A DNA stretch of 18,993 bases from NCBI GenBank assembly GCA_019239785.1, contig JAFAZM010000256.1:1-18993 (forward strand), given 5' to 3'. The DNA comes from Sphingomonadaceae bacterium. GTDB lineage: Bacteria > Pseudomonadota > Alphaproteobacteria > Sphingomonadales > Sphingomonadaceae. Shown piece after piece: positions 13,404 through 18,993 of this stretch. Numbering within the stretch: position 1 is the stretch's first letter; each line of letters begins with the position of its first letter. The position numbers and the translations under genes were made by a program. The notes under the pieces were generated by a model, which saw only the letters and a program-made list of their open reading frames with translations, ran no database searches and had not been told where the DNA came from.

Positions 13404-15928
13404 GCGAGACGACTGACAAGCCGAAGCTGGGTATGCGCGCGCCGTTGGGCCTGAAGCGCACCGTCGAAGTTGGCAAGGTGAAGCAGAGCTTCAGCCATGG
13501 CCGCTCGAACACGGTGATCGTGGAGACGAAGAAGGCGCGCACCTTGCGCCGTCCCGGCGAGGCCGCGCCCGAAGCGCCGGAGCCGGCGCCCACGCCCGCG
13601 CCCGCGGCGCCGGTCGCGCGCGCCCCCGAGCCTGCGCCGAAGCCGGCCGCGCCGAAGCCGGTCGACGCCGCCGCCGCCCGCAAGGAATTGCAGGAAAGGC
13701 TGCTGCGCGAGGCGGAGGACGCCCGCCTCTCCCAGCTCGAGGAGGCGCGCCGCCGCGAGGACAAGCAGGCCAAGGAAGCGAGCGAGGACGAGAAGCGCCG
13801 CGCCGAGGAGAATCGCCGCGCCGAGGAAGAGCGCGCCGAGACCGCCCGCCGCGAGGCCGAAGCGGAAGCGAAGCGCGCCGCCGAGCCCGCGGCTGAGCCG
13901 GCACAGCCCGCCGCGGCGCCAGCCGCGGCCGAGGAGGACGAGGAGGGCCGCACCGCCCGCGCACGCCACGGTCACGGCCATGCCCCCGCCCGCCGGCCCG
14001 AGCCGGCGCGTCCGGTCCGCGGCCGCGAGGAGCATCGCCGCGAGCGCGGCAAGCTCACCGTCACCCGAGCGCTCGGCGAGGACGGCGACGCCCGCGCCCG
14101 CTCGCTGGCGGCCCTGCGCCGCTCGCGCGAGAAGGAGAAGCGCGCCCATATGCAGTCCGGCCCTGCGGCGAAGCAGGTCCGCGACGTCGTGGTGCCCGAG
14201 GCAATCACGGTCGGCGAGCTCGCCAACCGCATGGCCGAGCGCGCCGCCGATCTGGTGAAGGCCCTGTTCAAGATGGGCATGGTGGTCACCGTCAACCAGA
14301 CGCTCGACCAGGATACGGCGGAGCTGCTGGTCACCGAGTTCGGCCACAACATCAAGCGCGTCAGCGAATCGGACATCGACATCCAGACCGAAGCCGACGT
14401 CGACGATGACGCGACCCTGCAGCCGCGGCCGCCGGTGGTCACGATCATGGGCCATGTCGATCACGGCAAGACCTCTTTGCTCGACGCGATCCGCGGCGCC
14501 AACGTCGTCGCCGGCGAGGCCGGCGGCATCACTCAGCATATCGGCGCCTATCAGGTGTCGCTGCCCGACAAGACGAAGATCACCTTCCTCGACACGCCCG
14601 GCCACGAGGCCTTTACCGAGATGCGCGCCCGCGGCGCCAACGTCACCGACATCGTGATCCTGGTGGTCGCGGCGGACGACGGCCTGAGGCCGCAGACGAT
14701 CGAGGCGATCAACCATACCAAGGCGGCCGGCGTGCCGATGATCGTGGCGATCAACAAGATCGACAAGCCCGGCGCCAACCCGCAGAAGGTGCGCGAGGAG
14801 CTGCTCCAGCACGAGATCGTGGTCGAGGAGATGTCCGGCGACGTTCAGGACGTCGAGGTCTCGGCGCTGAAGAAGACCAATCTCGACAAATTGCTCGAGG
14901 CGATCTCGCTGCAGGCGGAATTGCTCGAGCTGAAGGCCAATCCCGACCGGCCGGCCGAAGGCGCGGTGGTCGAGGCCAAGCTCGACAAGGGCCGCGGCCC
15001 GCTCGCGACCGTGCTCGTCCAGCGCGGCACGCTGAAGGTCGGCGACATCTTCGTCGCCGGGCCGATCTCCGGCAAGGTCCGGGCGATGATCGACGACAAG
15101 GGCCGCCAGGTGAAGGAGGCCGGTCCGAGCTTCCCGGTGGAGGTGCTCGGACTGTCCGGCGTGCCGTCCGCGGGCGACACCTTGAGCGTCGTCGAGAACG
15201 AGGCGCGCGCCCGCGAGGTCGCCGCCTATCGCCAGAGCGTGATCGACCGGAAGCGCACCACCTCGGCGCCGGCGAGCCTCGATTCGATGTTCTCCGCGCT
15301 GAAGGAGAAGCAGGCGGTCGAGTTCCCGTTGGTGATCAAGGCGGACGTGCAGGGCTCGGTCGAGGCGATCGTCCAGGCGGTCAACAAGATCTCGAACGAG
15401 GACATCAAGGCGCGCGTGCTCCACGCCGGCGTCGGCGGCATCACCGAGAGCGACGTCACCCTGGCCAAGGCCTCGGGCGCGCCGATCATCGGCTTCAACG
15501 TCCGCCCCAACGCCAAGGCGCGCGAGATCGCCGAGCGCGATCATGTCGCGATGCAATATTACGACGTGATCTACGATCTCACCGATGCGGTGAAGGCGGC
15601 CATGGCCGGCGAGCTCGGCCCGCTGATGATCGAGAATATCGTCGGCCGCGCCGAGGTCCGCGAGGTCTTCTCCGCCGGCAAGCACGGCAAGGCCGCCGGT
15701 CTGCTCGTCACCGAGGGCTTCATCCGCAAGGCGCTGCGCGCCCGCATCACCCGCGACGACGTCATCATCTACAATGGCGCGATCGCCTCGTTGCGGCGCT
15801 TCAAGGACGACGTCCCCGAGGTCCGCGCCGGCCTGGAATGCGGCGTGACCTTCGAAGGCCATACCGACATCCGGCCGGGCGACTATCTCGAAACCTACGA
15901 GGTCGAGCAGCGCGAGCGGACTCTCTGA
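13400..15928 (+). CDS. infB: Translation initiation factor IF-2
   Basis: IF-2 is the GTPase that brings initiator tRNA to the ribosome. The 842-residue product has an alphaproteobacterial IF2-associated N-terminus (KLGMRAPLGLKRTVEVGKVK), a long Ala/Pro/Glu/Arg low-complexity linker (about 50-250), an IF2-N domain (TVGELANRMAERAADLVKAL), and a GTPase domain with G1 GHVDHGKT (351-358), G3 DTPGHEAF and G4 NKID, then domains II-IV ending in GLECGVTFEGHTDIRPGDYLE. The start is GTG 13400, overlapping the ylxR stop as GTGA, with AAGGA six bases upstream. It is followed by the second 120-bp palindromic element before rbfA. Confidence 0.97.
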   Translation: MSETTDKPKLGMRAPLGLKRTVEVGKVKQSFSHGRSNTVIVETKKARTLRRPGEAAPEAPEPAPTPAPAAPVARAPEPAPKPAAPKPVDAAAARKELQERLLREAEDARLSQLEEARRREDKQAKEASEDEKRRAEENRRAEEERAETARREAEAEAKRAAEPAAEPAQPAAAPAAAEEDEEGRTARARHGHGHAPARRPEPARPVRGREEHRRERGKLTVTRALGEDGDARARSLAALRRSREKEKRAHMQSGPAAKQVRDVVVPEAITVGELANRMAERAADLVKALFKMGMVVTVNQTLDQDTAELLVTEFGHNIKRVSESDIDIQTEADVDDDATLQPRPPVVTIMGHVDHGKTSLLDAIRGANVVAGEAGGITQHIGAYQVSLPDKTKITFLDTPGHEAFTEMRARGANVTDIVILVVAADDGLRPQTIEAINHTKAAGVPMIVAINKIDKPGANPQKVREELLQHEIVVEEMSGDVQDVEVSALKKTNLDKLLEAISLQAELLELKANPDRPAEGAVVEAKLDKGRGPLATVLVQRGTLKVGDIFVAGPISGKVRAMIDDKGRQVKEAGPSFPVEVLGLSGVPSAGDTLSVVENEARAREVAAYRQSVIDRKRTTSAPASLDSMFSALKEKQAVEFPLVIKADVQGSVEAIVQAVNKISNEDIKARVLHAGVGGITESDVTLAKASGAPIIGFNVRPNAKAREIAERDHVAMQYYDVIYDLTDAVKAAMAGELGPLMIENIVGRAEVREVFSAGKHGKAAGLLVTEGFIRKALRARITRDDVIIYNGAIASLRRFKDDVPEVRAGLECGVTFEGHTDIRPGDYLETYEVEQRERTL

Positions 15929-15934
15929 CTTTGG

Positions 15935-16054
15935 CCCTCTCCCGCTTGCGGGAGAGGAGGGGCCGCGAAGCGGGAGGTGAGGGTCTTCTTCTCCCTTCTT
16001 CGTTGAAAGAAAAAGAAGACCCTCACCCTGCCCTCTCCCGCAAGCGGGAGAGGG
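15935..16054. repeat. 120-bp double-hairpin palindromic element between infB and rbfA
   Basis: The end hairpins CCCTCTCCCGC / GCGGGAGAGG sit at 15935-15957 and 16031-16054 with TT or AA at their centres. Their inner flanks (GTGAGGGTCTTCTT and AAGAAGACCCTCAC) are inverted copies, making the whole element palindromic. It has the same length and plan as the element in ylxR but a different arm sequence. It starts six bases after the infB stop, ends 12 bases before the rbfA ATG, and fills nearly all of the 138-bp gap. Confidence 0.85.
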
Positions 16055-16066
16055 GGTCTGGTCGGG

Positions 16067-16486
16067 ATGGCACGCCGCAACGAAAGCTCCGAAGGCCGCT
16101 CGGTCCGCCTGCTGCGCGTGGGCGAGCAGGTGCGCCATGTCCTCTCGGACATATTGATGCGCGGCGACGTGCACGACGACACGCTCGCCAGCCACAGCGT
16201 CTCGGTGACCGAGGTCCGGATGTCGCCGGACCTGCGCCACGCCACCGCCTTCGTCATGCCCTTGCTCGGCGGCGATGCCGAGGCGGTGCTGAAGGCGCTG
16301 CGCACCAATACAGCTTATCTTCAGGGTGAGGTCGCCAGACGGGTGAACATGAAATATGCCGCGCGCCTCAAATTCCTGCTCGACGAAAGCTTTGCCGAAG
16401 GCAGCCATATCGACAGCCTGCTGCGCGCCCCGCACGTGGCGCAGGACCTGAGCGGTGAAGCGGACGAGGCCGAGGATGCGGATTAA
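16067..16486 (+). CDS. rbfA: 30S ribosome-binding factor RbfA
   Basis: RbfA binds the immature 30S subunit and helps process the 5' end of 16S rRNA. The 139-residue product has the KH-like family pattern: RLLRVGEQVRHVLSDIL (about 14-30), VSVTEVRMSPDLRHATAFVMPL (45-66) and GEVARRVNMKYAARLKFLLDES (about 88-109), with an acidic tail. ATG 16067 is the first start after the palindromic element. The only purine-rich stretch that could serve as ribosome binding site, AGAGGGGG at 16049-16056, is largely the right end of that element. It ends by overlapping the next gene by 11 bp; truB, often found here, is absent. Confidence 0.95.
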   Translation: MARRNESSEGRSVRLLRVGEQVRHVLSDILMRGDVHDDTLASHSVSVTEVRMSPDLRHATAFVMPLLGGDAEAVLKALRTNTAYLQGEVARRVNMKYAARLKFLLDESFAEGSHIDSLLRAPHVAQDLSGEADEAEDAD

Positions 16487-17147
16487 GGCGGCCCTGCTCT
16501 GCGTGGCCCTGGCCGCGGCGCCGCTCCAGGCGCAGGAAACGGCCGCCACCACCGCCGATGCGCGCGCCGTGATCGCCGCCGTCCTCGCCCACCAGGCCTC
16601 GATCCGCGGCCCCGAGAGCGGCGCCGAAACCTGCGTGCAGGTTGCGCTTGCCGGCCCGCCGGTGGCGCCCGGCACCGCGGCCGACGAGGATCCGCTGCAG
16701 CCCGACCATAGCGTCCGCATCTATTTCCAGTGGCACGTTCCCGACGCGCCGCCGCCGGTCCGCGCGCTGCCGCCGCCTCCCGATCCGAGCCAGAACGGCC
16801 GCCGCAACCGGCAGCGCGCCGCCCCGCCGCCGCCGCCGCCCGCCGCGCTCGACCAGGCGACCGCCGAGCATCTGAACGCGCTGCGGACGCAGGCCGCCCG
16901 GACGCCGGCCGCGCCGGCGCTTGCCGAGATCGATGCCCCCCTGATCACGCCGCCGCTGCGGCTGCAGCGGCCCAACGACGATTGCGCCACTTTGACCTTC
17001 TCGACCCCGGCCTTCGCCGGCGACGCGGCCTTCGTCGAGTTCGCTTATGCCTGCGGCACCGTCTGCGGCAATGGCGGCCTCTACGCGCTCCAGCGCCGCG
17101 ACGGCCGCTGGATGCCGGTCGGCATCGCCGACATCTGGATCCGCTGA
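16476..17147 (+). CDS. Exported Cys- and Pro-rich protein of unknown function
   Basis: The 223-residue product is not a family I can name. A signal peptide, MRIKAALLCVALAAAPLQAQ, predicts export with cleavage after A19. The mature protein has four cysteines (C53, C170, C193, C197) that could form two disulfides, and a Pro/Arg-rich linker about 90-124 (two runs of PPPP). The C-terminal GTVCGNGGLYALQRRDGRW (195 on) resembles the end strand-turn of other small exported sphingomonad proteins, by impression only. ATG 16476 is chosen by the signal peptide and GAGG six bases upstream; GTG 16455 is an alternative. It overlaps rbfA by 11 bp and its TGA shares a base with the GNAT start (TGATG), so translation is probably coupled to both. 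Confidence 0.7.
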   Translation: MRIKAALLCVALAAAPLQAQETAATTADARAVIAAVLAHQASIRGPESGAETCVQVALAGPPVAPGTAADEDPLQPDHSVRIYFQWHVPDAPPPVRALPPPPDPSQNGRRNRQRAAPPPPPPAALDQATAEHLNALRTQAARTPAAPALAEIDAPLITPPLRLQRPNDDCATLTFSTPAFAGDAAFVEFAYACGTVCGNGGLYALQRRDGRWMPVGIADIWIR

Positions 17148-17701
17148 TGGCGGCGATCGTCGACGGCCTCGGCGACGCCCTGGCCGATGGCGAGATCCGG
17201 CTTGAGCCGCTGGCCGAGGCGCACCGCGCGGCGCTCAAGGCGGCCTGCGCGGAGGATCGCGAGATCTGGCCGATCTACTCCGTCTCCTATGATCCCGAGC
17301 ATTTCGATACGAGCTTCGACGCGCTGCTGGCGCGGCCGAACGGCCGCGGCTTCGCGATCTTCTCCGGCAAGGCGCCGGTCGGGATGAGCTGCTATCTGGG
17401 GATCGACGCGGCGCGCGGGGTGCTCGAGATCGGCAACACCTATTACGTGCCGGCGCGGCGCGGCACCGGACTGAACCGGCGGGTGAAGGACCTGATGATC
17501 GGACGTGCGATCGACTGCGGCTTCCGGCGGATCGAGTTCCGCGTCGACGCGCGCAACGCCCGCTCGCAGGCGGCGATGGCCAAGCTCGGCGCGATCCGGG
17601 AGGGGGTGATCCGGGCCGAGCGGATCACCTGGACCGGCCACGTCCGCGACACCGTGCTCTTCTCGATCCTCGCCCGCGAAAGGCCGGCGGCCGGCGGATG
17701 A
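17147..17701 (+). CDS. GNAT-family N-acetyltransferase (RimJ/RimL-like)
   Basis: The 184-residue cytoplasmic acyltransferase transfers an acetyl group from acetyl-CoA to an amine, possibly a protein N-terminus or a small molecule. Seen: the opening IRLEPLAEAHRAAL strand-helix, GFAIFSGKAPVGMSCYLGID (about 66-85), and the acetyl-CoA-binding region VPARRGTGLNRRVKDLM (the R/Q-x-x-G-x-G/A variant). FRRIEFRVDARNARSQAAMAKLGAIREG, with the NxRSxxxxxKLGF-type signature of RimJ/RimL proteins, follows near 125-155. Start and stop overlap both neighbours (TGATG upstream, ATGA downstream), so it is translationally coupled in a run of three genes. Substrate unknown. Confidence 0.85.
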   Translation: MAAIVDGLGDALADGEIRLEPLAEAHRAALKAACAEDREIWPIYSVSYDPEHFDTSFDALLARPNGRGFAIFSGKAPVGMSCYLGIDAARGVLEIGNTYYVPARRGTGLNRRVKDLMIGRAIDCGFRRIEFRVDARNARSQAAMAKLGAIREGVIRAERITWTGHVRDTVLFSILARERPAAGG

Positions 17702-18366
17702 GCGCGGACAATATCCTTTTCCAGGTCGCGACCTGGCTGATCCCTTTGGTCATTGCGATCGTGCTGCACGAGATCGCGCATGGCTGGGTCGCGCTCGCCT
17801 TCGGCGATCCGACCGCCAAGCGGAAGCGCAGGCTCAGCCTCAACCCGCTGCGCCATGTCGATCCGTTCGGCACCGTGGTGCTGCCGCTGGCGCTGGCGGT
17901 GGCCGGGGCGCCCGTGTTCGGCTGGGCGAAGCCGGTGCCGGTGGTCGCGCGCCGGCTGCGCAACCCGCGCGTCCACATGATGCTGGTCTCCCTGGCCGGG
18001 CCGGGGATGAACCTGCTGCTTGCGATCCTCGGCGCTTTTGCCTGGGCGGGCCTGCGCTGGCTGCAGCCGCCCGAGGGGCTCGGCTGGGACTTCCTGATCC
18101 TCAACGTCCTCCATTTCGTGCTGATCAACGTCAGCCTCGCCATCTTCAACCTGCTGCCGATCCCGCCCTTCGACGGCGGTCATGTCGTCGAAGGCCTGCT
18201 GCCGCGCCCCCTCGCGCAACGCTACGCGCGGCTCGGCCGCTACGGCTTCCCGATCCTGGTGCTGCTGCTCGTGGTGCTGCCGATGGCCCATATCGACCTC
18301 GTCGGCGGGATCATCGAGCCGCCGATCCGGCTGCTGCTCGGCCTGCTCGGCGTGCGGGTGGCCTGA
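17698..18366 (+). CDS. Site-2-protease-type membrane metalloprotease (peptidase M50)
   Basis: Intramembrane zinc protease family; known members cleave membrane-bound regulators, but many short bacterial ones have no known substrate. The product is 222 residues with about five membrane segments (10-30, 58-78, 95-118, 133-153, 177-200). Zinc site: HEIAH (24-28) in the first segment and the distal NLLPIPPFDGGHV (151-163) with D159. Also seen are NPLRHVDPFGT (49-59) and GWAKPVPV (75-82), typical of this short subgroup without PDZ or CBS domains. ATG 17698 overlaps the GNAT stop as ATGA. It is the last gene of the coupled run; an 87-bp gap follows. Confidence 0.9.
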   Translation: MSADNILFQVATWLIPLVIAIVLHEIAHGWVALAFGDPTAKRKRRLSLNPLRHVDPFGTVVLPLALAVAGAPVFGWAKPVPVVARRLRNPRVHMMLVSLAGPGMNLLLAILGAFAWAGLRWLQPPEGLGWDFLILNVLHFVLINVSLAIFNLLPIPPFDGGHVVEGLLPRPLAQRYARLGRYGFPILVLLLVVLPMAHIDLVGGIIEPPIRLLLGLLGVRVA

Positions 18367-18437
18367 GCGCAGGCCGCCGGGTCTTTCGGGAACGGTCAGC
18401 AGGGGTTAATCGCTGAAGCGTCAGCAAGACTCCGGAC

Positions 18438-18446
18438 AGGAGGAGG
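18438..18446 (+). promoter_or_regulatory. Strong ribosome binding site for the DUF6491-like gene
   Basis: AGGAGGAGG ends seven bases before ATG 18454 and fixes that start. Upstream, GTCAGCA occurs twice (18395-18401 and 18420-18426); no clear -35/-10 pair is seen in this gap. Confidence 0.6.
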
Positions 18447-18453
18447 CCAGAAG

Positions 18454-18810
18454 ATGATCAGGAAGCTTCTGTTGGCAACGGCACTGCTCGGCGCGGTTCC
18501 GGCTCATGCGTTCGGCCCGGCCGCTGCGCCGGACGAGGTCCGCATTCCCCGGATGCGCGGGATGCTCGACTGGCGCCCGGACGGCAGCCACGGTCTCTAC
18601 ATCCGCGCCGATACCGGCCGCTGGTATTATGCGAGCCTCGAGAATGATTGCCCGCGGCTGGTGACCCGTTCGAACGTCCGCTTCATCGCCGCGCCGAACG
18701 GTGATTTCGACCGCCACGGCGTTGTCGTCGCCGACGGCTGGCGCTGCCAGGTCGCGAGCATCAGCCGCTCGGACGGGCCGCCCGATTATTACAGCCACCA
18801 CCGCCGCTGA
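18454..18810 (+). CDS. Small secreted protein, DUF6491-like
   Basis: The 118-residue product has a signal peptide MIRKLLLATALLGAVPAHA (cleavage after A19). The mature part matches my recollection of the DUF6491 family of small periplasmic proteins: IRMR-type lead, then MLDWRPDGSHGLYIRADTGR (37-56), WYYASLENDCPRLV (57-70) and RHGVVVADGWRCQVASISRSD (88 on). Two conserved cysteines, C66 and C98, could form one disulfide. The function of the family is unknown. It has its own strong ribosome binding site and a hairpin downstream, so it is probably a single transcription unit. Confidence 0.75.
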   Translation: MIRKLLLATALLGAVPAHAFGPAAAPDEVRIPRMRGMLDWRPDGSHGLYIRADTGRWYYASLENDCPRLVTRSNVRFIAAPNGDFDRHGVVVADGWRCQVASISRSDGPPDYYSHHRR

Positions 18811-18843
18811 CGCGCCCTCCCAAGCTTCGGCCACGCGCCTCGC

Positions 18844-18863
18844 GCGGACCGACGTCGGTCCGC
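18844..18863. terminator. Perfect palindrome, probable terminator of the DUF6491-like gene
   Basis: GCGGACCGACGTCGGTCCGC is perfectly self-complementary, giving an 8-bp GC-rich stem with a short loop 33 bases after the stop codon. It is followed by CTCCCCTTCTTG, a poor U-tract. Confidence 0.5.
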
Positions 18864-18882
18864 ACGAGCTCCCCTTCTTGCC

Positions 18883-18926
18883 GCGATTTCCGAGCCGTTG
18901 GATCAATTGATCCAACTCGAAATCGC
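18883..18926. promoter_or_regulatory. 44-nt palindrome upstream of thymidine kinase
   Basis: A perfect inner palindrome TTGGATCAATTGATCCAA (18898-18915) is flanked by GCGATTTCCGAG and CTCGAAATCGC, which pair with one bulged C plus an unpaired CCG on the left. It lies 14 bases before the GTG of tdk. It could be an operator, an attenuator-like mRNA hairpin or another dispersed palindromic repeat; the AT-rich core in GC-rich DNA favours a protein-binding site or repeat. Confidence 0.55.
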
Positions 18927-18940
18927 TCTAGAACGAGCGC

Positions 18941-18993
18941 GTGGCCAAGCTCTATTTCTACTACGCCTCGATGAATGCGGGGAAGTCGACCAC
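18941..18993 (+). CDS. tdk: Thymidine kinase, N-terminal fragment (cut by window end)
   Basis: Only 17 codons are visible, but VAKLYFYYASMNAGKST matches the start of type II thymidine kinases such as the E. coli enzyme, with the phosphate-binding loop ASMNAGKST. The enzyme phosphorylates thymidine (and deoxyuridine) with ATP in the nucleotide salvage pathway. The start is GTG 18941; the ribosome binding site is weak (GAACGAG). Confidence 0.85.
   Translation, partial: MAKLYFYYASMNAGKST

Noticed and set aside
10730..16720. A 1996-codon open frame antisense to rimP-nusA-ylxR-infB-rbfA
   Set aside because: It exactly shadows well-identified genes; its product is low-complexity Leu/Asp/His/Arg-rich text with no domain. 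Long stop-free antisense frames are expected in GC-rich DNA with strong third-position bias.
18389..18407. GGAAC...GTT as an EcfG-type general stress promoter before the DUF6491-like gene
   Set aside because: The spacing between GGAAC and GTT is only 11 bp, far from the 16-18 expected.

Overview
The window is GC-rich (roughly two thirds G+C by eye), gene-dense DNA that looks like an alphaproteobacterium, most probably of the Sphingomonadales. That placement is inference. It rests on the codon use, on the rimP-nusA-ylxR-infB-rbfA operon with a fused YlxR/L7Ae-type protein, and on several small palindromic intergenic repeats of a kind common in that group. I see no rRNA, tRNA, CRISPR array, insertion sequence or prophage. 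Both ends cut genes: an acyl-CoA synthetase on the left and a thymidine kinase on the right.

Left part (1-7188): the end of a MatB-like malonyl-CoA synthetase is followed by a palindromic repeat, trmB (tRNA m7G46 methyltransferase) and a small zinc-ribbon membrane protein. A PQQ-type sugar dehydrogenase lipoprotein lies convergent to these. Divergent from it, across a 202-bp gap with a second palindromic repeat and a clear operator, runs a three-gene unit: an ArsR-family regulator, a desaturase with an unusual second histidine box, and a membrane protein with a C-terminal SRPBCC lipid-binding-type domain. A GST gene on the minus strand converges on this unit.

Middle (7229-10135): a secreted erythromycin-esterase-family protein is followed by a small Tat-exported protein made almost entirely of five Asp/Ser/Gly repeats. 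A pair of GNRA-looped hairpins then separates this from a convergent SAM-dependent O-methyltransferase.

Right part (10280-18993): a good sigma70-type promoter leads into rimP-nusA-ylxR-infB-rbfA, the transcription/translation operon. After rbfA, three further genes continue with overlapping stop and start codons (exported Cys/Pro-rich protein, GNAT acetyltransferase, site-2-protease-type M50 metalloprotease), so the transcript may extend to about 18366. A DUF6491-like secreted protein and the start of tdk follow.

The most unusual signal is two palindromic, double-hairpin elements inside the nusA-infB operon, each exactly 120 bp. One sits between infB and rbfA and may supply the rbfA ribosome binding site. 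The other lies inside the ylxR reading frame and adds 40 codons without breaking it. Other leads are the DSDSG-repeat Tat protein, the ArsR-desaturase-SRPBCC unit, and the apparent loss of the catalytic histidine in the sugar dehydrogenase.
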